From positions 1 to 8,500 of the forward strand of contig NZ_JAIVFR010000231.1 of the NCBI RefSeq assembly GCF_020829685.1: a stretch of DNA of 8,500 nt, given 5' to 3'. A program made the position numbers and the translations under genes. The notes below the pieces were generated by a model. The model worked only from the letters and a program-made list of their open reading frames with translations. It made no database searches and was not told where the DNA came from. Source of the stretch: Nostoc sp. CHAB 5715. GTDB lineage: Bacteria; Cyanobacteriota; Cyanobacteriia; Cyanobacteriales; Nostocaceae. This document shows positions 1 through 6,477 of the stretch, piece by piece (within the stretch, counting starts at the first letter, position 1; each line of letters begins with the position of its first letter).

Positions 1-33
1 TGGGAAGAGAGAAAAAAATTTAAGTATAAGGAT

Positions 34-972
34 ATGGTTAATACCCTGAGCCCAATTGCAGAAGACTTAGCAGGTCAAAGCTATCCCAATCCTCATTACT
101 TGCAAACACAGCGCCGCATTCGTTCCCTCATAGACAAATATCTTGCAGTCGAAAAACTACATGATCGTCTGCAAGATTTACCGATACAATTTGCCAATCC
201 CCAACCGCGTCCCTGGAAACTTATCGATTGGCAGACGATTAACCGCAATCAAATTATCGGCTTAGACGCAGAGGTATTTTTATCTATCTTGATAGGTGCA
301 ATGGACACAGAAGCCCCCATTCGCGGCTATACCCAAACCAGTCGGCAGTATTTGGAAAAATTGCATCCTCAAATGGCTCGGTTTGTTGGTGGAACAGTCG
401 GTAAAGATGGCGAACTGCTGGAACTTGGTTTGTGGGAAAAGGAAGAACGTCAGCACACACCTGCATTAATCAAAATTTACACCCAATTAACAGGCGAGAA
501 AATTACCCCAAAACTTCGTACTGTTAGAAGCTATCTCCCCACAGATGACGCTTACGAAGACTTATATCGCCACGGCTTACACCGCATTGCTACAGAATAC
601 GGTGCTACCTGTCTTTATATTTGGTTGATGGCTCACACCACTGGCGCACTCCAGGATGTTCTAGAGGAACTAGCACAGGATGAAATCAACCATACTACCA
701 AATTCTGGGGGTTTGGAGTCTGGACTTTCCCTGATACTGGGTTGATGCGAATTGGACGCACACTCATCAAAACGCGATCGCCAAACTATCAGCGTAACAA
801 CCTCATGCGTACCCTCCGCCGGATGATGGCTACCCTCAACTGGAATGCTTGGTCATTAACCAACAAAACAACTCTCCTCTTCACCTTCACCTACACAATG
901 CATCGTCTGTGCAATTGGAACAACACCCTCACACCAGAGTACTTGCAAGATTTATTTGAAACTACTCATTAA
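34..972 (+). CDS. Ferritin-like diiron protein related to soluble acyl-ACP desaturases
   Basis: This 312-residue soluble protein carries all six ligands expected of a carboxylate-bridged diiron centre, in the order of the acyl-ACP desaturase fold: Glu93 (DTEAPIRGY), E138-x-x-H141 (EERQH), Glu188 (IATEYG) and E217-x-x-H220 (DEINH). Intervals of 45, 50 and 29 residues are close to those of plant stearoyl-ACP desaturase. In that family (type 2 fatty acid desaturases) the two irons activate O2 to oxidise an acyl chain bound to ACP; whether this protein desaturates, hydroxylates or acts on another substrate cannot be seen. There are no membrane segments, so it is expected in the cytoplasm. The ATG at 34 is the first start in frame; AAGG at 28-31 is too close to serve as a good ribosome site, so the start is only moderately certain. 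The uppS gene begins 30 bases after the stop on the same strand, suggesting one transcript. Confidence 0.85.
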   Translation: MVNTLSPIAEDLAGQSYPNPHYLQTQRRIRSLIDKYLAVEKLHDRLQDLPIQFANPQPRPWKLIDWQTINRNQIIGLDAEVFLSILIGAMDTEAPIRGYTQTSRQYLEKLHPQMARFVGGTVGKDGELLELGLWEKEERQHTPALIKIYTQLTGEKITPKLRTVRSYLPTDDAYEDLYRHGLHRIATEYGATCLYIWLMAHTTGALQDVLEELAQDEINHTTKFWGFGVWTFPDTGLMRIGRTLIKTRSPNYQRNNLMRTLRRMMATLNWNAWSLTNKTTLLFTFTYTMHRLCNWNNTLTPEYLQDLFETTH

Positions 973-983
973 TAAAAACAAAG

Positions 984-1010
984 GACAAATGACAAATGAC
1001 AAATGACAAA
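984..1010 (+). repeat. GACAAAT heptamer tandem repeat covering the uppS start
   Basis: Three perfect copies of GACAAAT (984-1004) plus a partial fourth lie between the diiron gene and uppS. They create ATG codons at 989, 996 and 1003, each in a different frame. AAGGA at 981-985 is the only Shine-Dalgarno-like sequence; it lies 3, 10 and 17 bases before the three ATGs. Only the ATG at 1003 opens uppS. The ATG at 989 opens a five-codon frame (MTNDK) whose TGA overlaps the uppS ATG as ATGA. Heptameric short tandem repeats are a known feature of Nostocales genomes. Confidence 0.85.
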
Positions 1011-1749
1011 ATTACCCACCGATTTAAACCCCCAAAAAATCCCCCAACATATCGCCGTCATCATGGATGGTAACGGACGATGGGCAACTAGTCGAGGATT
1101 ACCGCGCATTGCTGGACATCGCCAAGGAGCAAAGACGCTCAAAGAACTATTGCGTTGCTGCAAAGATTGGGGAGTTAGAGCGTTGACAGCCTATGCTTTC
1201 TCAACAGAAAATTGGCAGCGTCCCGTTGAAGAAGTGGATTTTCTAATGCATTTGTTTGAGCGATTACTACACCGCGAGTTGGCTCAGATGCATCAAGAAG
1301 GTGTACGAATCTCCTTTATTGGAGATTTATCGGCTTTACCCAAGTCTCTACAAACGGAAATGGAACGTTCAATGACAGAGACGTTGAACAATCAAGCAAT
1401 CCACTTTACTGTTGCAGTCAACTACGGTAGCCGCAACGAAATTACCAGAGTTTGCCGTCAAGTAGCTCAACTCGTGCAACAGGGTGAACTCAGTCCCCAA
1501 GAAGTGAATGAAAGTTTTGTAGAACAACATCTTTACACAGCAGATACTCCAGAACCCGATTTGCTGATTCGTACCAGTGGTGAGATGCGATTGAGTAATT
1601 TTCTCTTGTGGCAAATGGCGTATACAGAAATGTATTTCACCAATATTCTTTGGCCAGATTTTAATAGAAAAGCATTTCATCAGGCTTTGTTGAGCTACCA
1701 AAGACGCGATCGCCGTTTTGGTCAAGTTAAAGCTTCAGTGTCAGCTTAG
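1003..1749 (+). CDS. uppS: Isoprenyl transferase (undecaprenyl diphosphate synthase family)
   Basis: This cis-prenyltransferase condenses isopentenyl diphosphate units onto an allylic primer to make long-chain polyprenyl diphosphate, the lipid carrier precursor for peptidoglycan and polysaccharide assembly. The family signature MDGNGRWA (residues 21-28) contains the catalytic Asp22. FSTENW is at 66-71, and the diphosphate-binding block [16 protein letters not shown] at 189-204 is followed by AYTEMYF with the metal-binding Glu209 and by LWPDF. The length of 248 residues is normal for the family. The start is fixed: an in-frame TGA lies two codons upstream of the ATG at 1003, and the next in-frame ATG is already inside the catalytic motif. 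The gene probably shares a transcript with the diiron gene 30 bases upstream. Cyanobacteria commonly encode more than one such enzyme, so this copy may be the housekeeping enzyme or a second, specialised one. Confidence 0.95.
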   Translation: MTKLPTDLNPQKIPQHIAVIMDGNGRWATSRGLPRIAGHRQGAKTLKELLRCCKDWGVRALTAYAFSTENWQRPVEEVDFLMHLFERLLHRELAQMHQEGVRISFIGDLSALPKSLQTEMERSMTETLNNQAIHFTVAVNYGSRNEITRVCRQVAQLVQQGELSPQEVNESFVEQHLYTADTPEPDLLIRTSGEMRLSNFLLWQMAYTEMYFTNILWPDFNRKAFHQALLSYQRRDRRFGQVKASVSA

Positions 1750-1984
1750 TGTACCAAACACCAGACATCGCCTCAAAATTAAACCGGATTTTTGCCATGA
1801 GCGATAAAGTAAAAGCACCCACATTACCACGATGGTATATGAGCGCTAATAAATGAAACATTATTGAGGATAATCTATCTGCTATGACAGACCGAAGTAA
1901 CTATAAGAATAGCAGCGACTGGGTAAATAAACTGCAAGGGTAGTTACAAATGTTTTGTTAAAAATATTACTTACCGTAAATGTG

Positions 1985-2497
1985 ATGCTTGACTTAGGCA
2001 AAATCCAATCGATAGCGAAATCCTATTCTCCTCAAGAACTGTTTGCTGCCTTGGTTTGGCAGCGTCGGTTCAATGAGTTTGATGGCGAAGAAGTGATTAC
2101 TGATCTTTCCAGCCACAAAAATTTATGGGCAAGCTTTCTGTTCACAAAACCAATCTTTGCACCAGATGAAAACGGTTTAAGCTTTGGTGGTATGGTTGAT
2201 ACCCTCCTTGCAATGGCGAACTATCGCCCCATGCCTGAAACCAGCATCATCCATTTCATTGCTTATCCTGCCGATACGTTATATATCCTTACAGAGAACC
2301 AAGACATAAAAGTGTCTGAGCTTTTAGACTTAGGCAAAAAGTGGCGAGCTGATTCAGTAGAGGTAAGTGATGGCACGAATGAAGACTACGGTTTGCGGCT
2401 TAAGCGCCGACTGAGAACTAGATTGGAAGGAGGGCTATGGGGTGAAGATATTCACCAGGATTGTGATGCGGTTATTGTTACCTATTGGTGGGATTGA
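1985..2497 (+). CDS. Conserved-looking hypothetical protein, 170 residues
   Basis: I do not recognise this protein. The frame gives a soluble, globular-looking product with no signal peptide or membrane segment: a helical N-terminus (residues 1-36, rich in Leu, Ala and Arg), a middle with several aromatic-hydrophobic strands (IIHFIAYPADTLYILTEN, 88-105), a basic stretch (LRLKRRLRTRLEG, 137-149) and an unusual C-terminus ending TYWWD. The ATG at 1985 is preferred. The frame stays open to a TTG at 1955 (180 residues), and a GTG at 1982 is also possible. No Shine-Dalgarno sequence precedes 1985; AAGGG at 1936-1940 is nearer to the TTG, and is best spaced for an ATG at 1950 that stops after three codons. 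It lies about 235 bases after uppS (205 if the TTG is used) and is likely transcribed separately. Confidence 0.65.
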   Translation: MLDLGKIQSIAKSYSPQELFAALVWQRRFNEFDGEEVITDLSSHKNLWASFLFTKPIFAPDENGLSFGGMVDTLLAMANYRPMPETSIIHFIAYPADTLYILTENQDIKVSELLDLGKKWRADSVEVSDGTNEDYGLRLKRRLRTRLEGGLWGEDIHQDCDAVIVTYWWD

Positions 2498-2599
2498 ATT
2501 CTTGAAAGTTATTTCCACCGTTTTCCTGATGATCTTACCTGCACCCAAATCGATCAGCGATCGCAATCTCTTAATTTTTTTTAGTAAATTATTTTTTGG

Positions 2600-2634
2600 T
2601 AGGTATTGAGCCGAGGATTTCGGCTCAATACCTA
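2600..2634 (+). terminator. Perfect 15-bp hairpin, possible terminator
   Basis: TAGGTATTGAGCCGA (2600-2614) pairs perfectly with TCGGCTCAATACCTA (2620-2634) around the loop GGATT. It lies about 100 bases after the unknown 170-residue gene and before the porin promoter, where a terminator would be expected. No U-run follows on the + strand and an A-run would follow on the minus strand, so it is not a textbook intrinsic terminator. It may instead be an interspersed repeat or an RNA 3'-end stabiliser. Confidence 0.5.
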
Positions 2635-2673
2635 TATTCGTTATCACAAAATCAGACTTATGTAATTATTGTT

Positions 2674-2702
2674 TTGTCAATATAGCAATCCGATTTTATA
2701 TT
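2674..2702 (+). promoter_or_regulatory. Sigma70-type promoter candidate for the porin gene
   Basis: TTGTCA (2674-2679) and TATATT (2697-2702) each match the -35 and -10 consensus at five of six positions and are separated by exactly 17 bases. Transcription would begin near 2709, giving a long leader before the porin start at 3053. A TATAAT at 2874-2879 is a weaker alternative because no good -35 lies 16-18 bases upstream of it. Confidence 0.45.
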
Positions 2703-2941
2703 TGAACAGAGAAAATTTGGAAGGCTTATGAATCAGGCATTGTACAGAACGTACTGTTCACAACCCATTTAGGATTGATAGAGTAACCATAAGAAATTCC
2801 AATGCTTTTTATTAAAAGTTATAAAAACTACCAATAAAAATTATTGTTAATTCTTTCCAAAAATAGTATTTACTATAATTTAATACTTGCGATATAAGCT
2901 GATGTTCTGGTAAGTCAATTCAGAAAAAAACCTGATATCAA

Positions 2942-2987
2942 AAATTTAAAGTTAACAAGATTCTCTTGCTAAATCTACTTTAAATTT
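2942..2987 (+). promoter_or_regulatory. Nested stem-loop in the porin leader
   Basis: AAATTTAAAGT (2942-2952) is a perfect 11-bp inverted repeat of ACTTTAAATTT (2977-2987). Inside it, CAAGA (2956-2960) pairs with TCTTG (2964-2968) around the loop TTC, with two further pairs (2953-2954 with 2970-2971). The structure ends 65 bases before the porin start, so it would lie in the mRNA leader. It could affect mRNA stability or translation, or be a DNA operator. The outer stem is nearly all A/T, which weakens the case for RNA folding. Confidence 0.4.
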
Positions 2988-3052
2988 ATTTATCAATCCA
3001 TTTAAAAATCGCAATTAATTTTTTCACTATTTTATAGGTGTTGGGAGTTATG

Positions 3053-4978
3053 ATGACAAAATATCTACTAGCTTCTGCTAGTGGGATGGGATTTTTATAT
3101 TTAATTGCTGGGTTATCACCTGTGCAAGCCCTTCCTAGTTTAGAAATCGCAGATAAAAACGTAGCTGTTAATCAAGATGATGGCAGCTATCAAAAAAATG
3201 ATTCTCATCAAAGCAATTTAGCAAATAATATCTCCAGTAAATTGCTGATAGCTAATGAAACTCAAAAAAATTTACCCTCAATCAATCAACAGCAAAAAAA
3301 TCAAGATTTAGGAGTAGATTCTGCGGTTAACTTTTGGCAGCCAATCATCCCACAATCTGCAAGTTCATCTTCAACCTCATACAAACTTGCACAAGTAACA
3401 TCCGTATCCCAATTGTCTGATGTGCAGCCGACTGATTGGGCTTTTCAGGCACTCCAATCTTTAGTCGAGCGCTATGGTTGTATCGCAGGTTATCCCAATC
3501 AAACCTATCGCGGTAATCGGGCAATAACTCGCTATGAATTTGCTGCTGGCTTAAATGCTTGTTTAGACCGAATCAACGAACTGATTACCACTGCAACTGG
3601 TGATTTGGTCAATAAAGAAGATTTAGCCACATTGCAGAAACTACAAGAACAATTTGGGGCGGAATTGACAACATTACGGGGTCGAGTAGATGCTGTAGAA
3701 GCTCGCACAGCAGAACTAGAAGCAAATCAGTTTTCTACAACTACTAAACTTAATGGAGAGGTAATTATTGCTGGTGTTGGTGCTAGCGGTGGCGCTCCTA
3801 ATGACAGTGACCCGAACATTATACTAGTCAATAGAGTGCGGTTAAATCTCACCACTAGCTTTACTGGTAAAGATTTATTAATTACTGGATTGCAAGCCTA
3901 TAACTTTTTGGGTGGAGCCGATGGACAGGGTAGCCTGCAACAAGGTTTAGGATTAGCTGCGCCGCTTTTAAGTGCAAGTAGCGCCCGTACCAGTTTTGAG
4001 CCGCAATTTCCGGGGATAAATGTTAATACTTTGTCGGGTGTTGGCGCAAACAGTGTTCAGGTTTACAAATTGCTGTATATCTTTCCCGTCGCTAATAAAT
4101 TAACCTTGTTTGGAGGAACTGCGGCGGAAACATCAGATGCTTTCCCAGCAATTACGCCTTTTTATGGTGAAGGACAAGAGTCAATATCTCGTTTTGGCGG
4201 TTTGAATCCTGTGGTACGGATTTCTGGTGGGACTTCGGGTACTGGTTTAGCATCGGCGGCGGGATTTATTTTTAACATTTCGCCAAATTTGGATTTAAGA
4301 GCTTTATACGGCAATCCAAATGCCAATTTAACCCAAAAATCTGCTACTGAGGTTGAGGGACTAACAGGAGTTTCTACTACACCTTTGGGAGCAGGTTTAT
4401 TTAGTGGTAGTAGTGTTATTGCCACACAGTTAACCTTCAAGCCAAGTCCCGCTCTGGATATTGGTTTAAACTATGCCCACAGTTATCACGAAATCAATAT
4501 TTTAGGTACAGGATTAATTAGTGGTGATATCGATGCTTTAGCAGGGGTTGCAACTGGAACACCGGTCACACTCAACTCTGTTGGGGGTACGCTAACATGG
4601 CGATTGTCTCCCAAGATAGCCTTATCTGGCTACGGTGCAGCATTATTTGTTGATGCTGCTTCAAATAGCGTCAATGCTTCCACCACCTTTACAAGTTGGA
4701 TGGCGGGAGTTCACTTTAGAGATTTATTCAAGCCAGGGAACACTGCTGGGATTATTTTTGGTCAGCCTCTTTTCCGTACTGATACTGGTGGTTCTGCTCA
4801 ACTTACCCCCACAGGCGACAATCGGGCGACTCCTTACCATTTAGAAGGCTATTACCGCCTTCAAGTTAGCGATAATATCAGTATTACCCCTGGCGCGTTT
4901 ATCCTCTTTAACCCAGAAGGTAACAGCAACAATGAGACTACGACTGTAGGTGTACTTCGGACTACTTTTACGTTTTAA
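3053..4978 (+). CDS. Cyanobacterial outer-membrane porin, SomB / iron-uptake porin type
   Basis: The 641-residue product has the layout of cyanobacterial major outer-membrane porins. A signal peptide (1-26, likely cut after VQA) is followed by an Asn/Ser/Gln-rich linker (27-115). An SLH domain (about 117-174; SQLSDVQPTDWAFQAL ... ITRYEFAAGLNACLDRI) is thought to bind peptidoglycan-linked polymer. Next come a coiled coil (about 185-226; LATLQKLQEQFGAEL) and a Gly/Ser/Thr-rich OprB-like beta-barrel (about 230-641) ending in Phe, as outer-membrane proteins do. Members pass small solutes or inorganic iron across the outer membrane; the substrate here cannot be read from sequence. ATG 3053 is preferred because GGGAG (3043-3047) lies five bases upstream; ATG 3050 and GTG 3038 are possible in the same frame. 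The linker before the SLH domain is rather long. The gene appears monocistronic with its own long leader. Confidence 0.9.
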   Translation: MTKYLLASASGMGFLYLIAGLSPVQALPSLEIADKNVAVNQDDGSYQKNDSHQSNLANNISSKLLIANETQKNLPSINQQQKNQDLGVDSAVNFWQPIIPQSASSSSTSYKLAQVTSVSQLSDVQPTDWAFQALQSLVERYGCIAGYPNQTYRGNRAITRYEFAAGLNACLDRINELITTATGDLVNKEDLATLQKLQEQFGAELTTLRGRVDAVEARTAELEANQFSTTTKLNGEVIIAGVGASGGAPNDSDPNIILVNRVRLNLTTSFTGKDLLITGLQAYNFLGGADGQGSLQQGLGLAAPLLSASSARTSFEPQFPGINVNTLSGVGANSVQVYKLLYIFPVANKLTLFGGTAAETSDAFPAITPFYGEGQESISRFGGLNPVVRISGGTSGTGLASAAGFIFNISPNLDLRALYGNPNANLTQKSATEVEGLTGVSTTPLGAGLFSGSSVIATQLTFKPSPALDIGLNYAHSYHEINILGTGLISGDIDALAGVATGTPVTLNSVGGTLTWRLSPKIALSGYGAALFVDAASNSVNASTTFTSWMAGVHFRDLFKPGNTAGIIFGQPLFRTDTGGSAQLTPTGDNRATPYHLEGYYRLQVSDNISITPGAFILFNPEGNSNNETTTVGVLRTTFTF

Positions 4979-4982
4979 GAGA

Positions 4983-5165
4983 TTAAGAGTAGGGAGTGGC
5001 TGACGTACTAAAAACATCATCAAACAAGTTAGCTATTTCTTTATTGCTTTCTCTTACAACCTCCTTAACTGCACCCTCAAATTGTTTAACAAGACCTCCA
5101 AATAGCCATCCTATCATCTCCTCACGCCTTTTCACAGCATAATTAGCAAGCAGATATCCTCCCAA
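4983..5165 (-). CDS. Possible small protein, 60 residues, unknown function
   Basis: I do not recognise this frame. It reads from a TTG at 5165 with GAGGAG five bases upstream, and gives a product dominated by a likely amphipathic helix (MIGWLFGGLVKQFEGAVKE, residues 17-35) with alternating Lys/Glu, ending FSTSATPYS. An ATG at 5117 would give 44 residues. The ribosome site sits in a 6-bp hairpin (5170-5185, ACTCCT/AGGAGT). It ends four bases from the stop of the convergent porin gene and lies downstream of another small minus-strand frame and of trxA. It may be a real small gene or a relic of a longer one. Confidence 0.3.
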   Translation of the reverse strand: MGGYLLANYAVKRREEMIGWLFGGLVKQFEGAVKEVVRESNKEIANLFDDVFSTSATPYS

Positions 5166-5224
5166 TAATACTCCTCAAAAGGAGTGTCGAGGATAAAATA
5201 ATAAATAAGTAGAACTCCCTTATT

Positions 5225-5258
5225 TAAAATCTAAAATCTAAAATCTAAAATCTAAAAT
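5225..5258. repeat. TAAAATC heptamer tandem repeat
   Basis: Four perfect copies of TAAAATC (5225-5252) are followed by a partial fifth. The same heptamer occurs singly at 5661-5667 and as a two-copy variant (TAAAATC CAAAATC) at 7511-7524. It is a typical short tandem repeat of Nostocales intergenic DNA, here between two possible small minus-strand genes. Confidence 0.85.
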
Positions 5259-5273
5259 TCGATGAGTAACCCG

Positions 5274-5292
5274 AGCGCATCGTAGACATTGC
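5274..5292 (-). repeat. Interspersed repeat, inverted copy of 6294-6311
   Basis: Read on the minus strand this contains ATGTCTACGATG followed by CGCT, matching the motif at 6294-6311 (ATGTCTACGATG, then GGCT) at 16 of 18 positions in opposite orientation. From memory, close variants of this motif are frequent in Nostoc intergenic DNA. The two copies flank the trxA region, but nothing else suggests a mobile unit. Confidence 0.5.
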
Positions 5293-5304
5293 TCTACAAA
5301 TAAC

Positions 5305-5469
5305 CTAATTATTTCTTTTGCCTGATTTACCAGTTTGATTTGAAATTTGGTGCTTTTGTATAACCCGCTCAATCTGGCAAGTCACCGCATCTATTCTATG
5401 TTTAACCTTATCAAAATCAATATTCACCCAAATATAGGCTTTGTCAGGTCTTTGCTGCTTATAATTCAT
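5305..5469 (-). CDS. Possible small protein, 54 residues, unknown function
   Basis: An ATG frame on the minus strand encodes a charged, soluble-looking peptide beginning MNYKQQRPDKAYIWVNIDF, with a likely helix (DKVKHRIDAVTCQIERVIQKHQ) and a basic Ser/Gly/Lys/Asn tail ending GKRNN. An in-frame TGA lies six codons upstream of the ATG. No clear Shine-Dalgarno sequence precedes it, which is common in cyanobacteria. The balanced amino-acid composition in AT-rich DNA favours real or recently real coding over the hydrophobic frame on the opposite strand. It lies about 215 bases downstream of trxA on the same strand. I do not recognise the family. Confidence 0.35.
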   Translation of the reverse strand: MNYKQQRPDKAYIWVNIDFDKVKHRIDAVTCQIERVIQKHQISNQTGKSGKRNN

Positions 5470-5604
5470 ATATTGCTTTACTTGTCAAGATATTTTGTTA
5501 TATCTATACAATATAGCCGTCTCAATTTCTAAACTACTTTCTCTAGACGTATAAGTAGATATCTTAATATTTACTTAAGATTTTACACGTTGATTCGTAG
5601 GGCT

Positions 5605-5616
5605 ACAGCTAGCTGT
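5605..5616. repeat. 12-bp perfect palindrome ACAGCTAGCTGT
   Basis: The palindrome lies about 70 bases downstream of the trxA stop. GTAG (5597-5600) and CTAC (5618-5621) flank it and could extend the pairing with bulges. On the minus strand a T-run (complement of 5628-5633) precedes rather than follows it, so it does not fit an intrinsic terminator for trxA. Its role is unknown. Confidence 0.4.
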
Positions 5617-5683
5617 GCTACCCCACTAAAAAATACGCGATATTCCTCGCCTCTGGTAGCTAAAATCCAAATTTTAAGTGTTA

Positions 5684-6001
5684 TTAAATCTTTGTTTGTA
5701 GATATTGCACCAACTGCGGTGCTTGCATCACTCCCTCTATGCGCTCCACAGGCTGACCCTGCTTAAATAGTACTAAGGTTGGTAGAGCGGCAATTTTATA
5801 CTGAGTAGCCAAATCTGTGTATTTCTCTGTGTCGATTTTGACAATCCGCAGGCGATCCTTAAGTTGGGCATTGACTTGCTCTAAAATTGGTACCATCATT
5901 TGGCATGGCCCACACCAGTCAGCGTAAAAATCTACTAATACAGGTACATCAGAAGCAGACAGCATCTCTTCAAAGCTGTTAAATTGCTTTTTAGTTGCCA
6001 T
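5684..6001 (-). CDS. trxA: Thioredoxin, y-type
   Basis: This 105-residue protein is a complete thioredoxin that reduces disulfides in target proteins through the active site WCGPC (Trp29, Cys30, Cys33), with the cis-proline at Pro74 (AALPT) and the usual central Asp24 (VLVDFY). The sequence around the active site (YADWCGPCQMMVPIL) and KIDTEKYTDLATQYKI resemble plant chloroplast y-type thioredoxins and their cyanobacterial counterparts (such as TrxQ), rather than the m-type, which usually has WCGPCR. Y-type thioredoxins typically supply electrons to peroxiredoxins and methionine sulfoxide reductases in oxidative stress. ATG 6001 is chosen because the sequence from MATKK fits the family; a TTG at 6022 would add seven residues. 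No Shine-Dalgarno sequence is visible. The gene is divergent from fabG, 476 bases away. Confidence 0.93.
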   Translation of the reverse strand: MATKKQFNSFEEMLSASDVPVLVDFYADWCGPCQMMVPILEQVNAQLKDRLRIVKIDTEKYTDLATQYKIAALPTLVLFKQGQPVERIEGVMQAPQLVQYLQTKI

Positions 6002-6477
6002 GTGATACACACCGATTTTCAATTGTTTGTTTCAATAGTAATTCTTAGAAAATAAAAGCGGTATAGGTTTATGGGTTTTTGTTGGGAAAGGATTAAATTA
6101 GTCAATATAGAATGATTTGCCAGCAAAAAATCTTAAATAATTGTAATAAAAACCGTATATTATTCTTGTTTGTGTATATGCATTAGATATGTATTTAAGC
6201 CTATCCTGACCAACCAAATAAATATACAGGCCTTCACGAGAGTCATGTCTAGGACGGACGTAACTGCAACACTTCCTAGTGTATCCAATCGGGCGATGTC
6301 TACGATGGGCTATTGGGCGTCACAGCTATAAATTAAATCAACAATATATTGCTTCAAGTTATTCATCTATTAATAGAGAAGTAACTATAGATATTTAATT
6401 ATCCAGACAATATTCAGATGTTCCCTAAATCACCATAAGATAATTAGCGCGGTATTTCTAAGATTGAGGAACATTAA
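6002..6477. other. Divergent intergenic region between trxA and fabG
   Basis: These 476 bases separate two divergent genes and should hold the promoters of both, but I see no pair of -35 and -10 boxes close to consensus for either. The region is AT-rich and contains an interspersed repeat (6294-6311) and a small hairpin ACACT/AGTGT (6269-6282). The fabG ribosome site GAGGA (6466-6470) lies seven bases before the ATG at 6478. No open frame here looks like a gene. Confidence 0.5.
6294..6311 (+). repeat. Interspersed repeat containing ATGTCTACGATG
   Basis: ATGTCTACGATG at 6296-6307 followed by GGCT matches the inverted copy near 5274-5292. It resembles a motif I recall as abundant in Nostoc intergenic DNA. 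It lies in the fabG upstream region. Confidence 0.5.

Larger units (their letters stand above)
2498..3052 (+). other. AT-rich intergenic region upstream of the porin gene
   Basis: No convincing gene is present in these 555 bases. They hold, in order, a HIP1 octamer (2557-2564), a run of eight T (2575-2582), a perfect 15-bp hairpin, a sigma70-type promoter candidate, a 15-base palindrome CAATAAAAATTATTG (2832-2846), a perfect TATAAT at 2874-2879 without a good -35 partner, and a nested stem-loop just before the porin. If the promoter at 2674 is used, the porin mRNA has a leader of roughly 340 bases. Confidence 0.6.

Noticed and set aside
969..1163. Minus-strand frame of 64 codons overlapping the start of uppS
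   Set aside because: It is antisense to a clear uppS gene, with no independent support.
1797..1856. A 19-codon + frame (MSDKVKAPTLPRWY...) between uppS and the next gene
   Set aside because: Too short, with no ribosome site and no recognisable motif; it cannot be told from chance.
1879..1915. 7-bp inverted repeat CTGCTAT/ATAGCAG before the unknown gene
   Set aside because: The 23-base loop and short stem are weak, and it fits neither terminator nor promoter placement.
2435..2647. Minus-strand frame of 70 codons across the hairpin at 2600
   Set aside because: It starts at the hairpin, overlaps the end of the + gene and has low-information composition; likely chance.
4635..4844. +1 frame of 69 codons inside the porin gene
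   Set aside because: It lies within the barrel coding region of a well-supported porin; a shadow frame.
5347..5532. Hydrophobic + strand frame of 61 codons
   Set aside because: TTG start without ribosome site; the Ile/Leu/Phe/Tyr-rich content is what AT-rich DNA gives by chance, and it is antisense to a better minus-strand frame.
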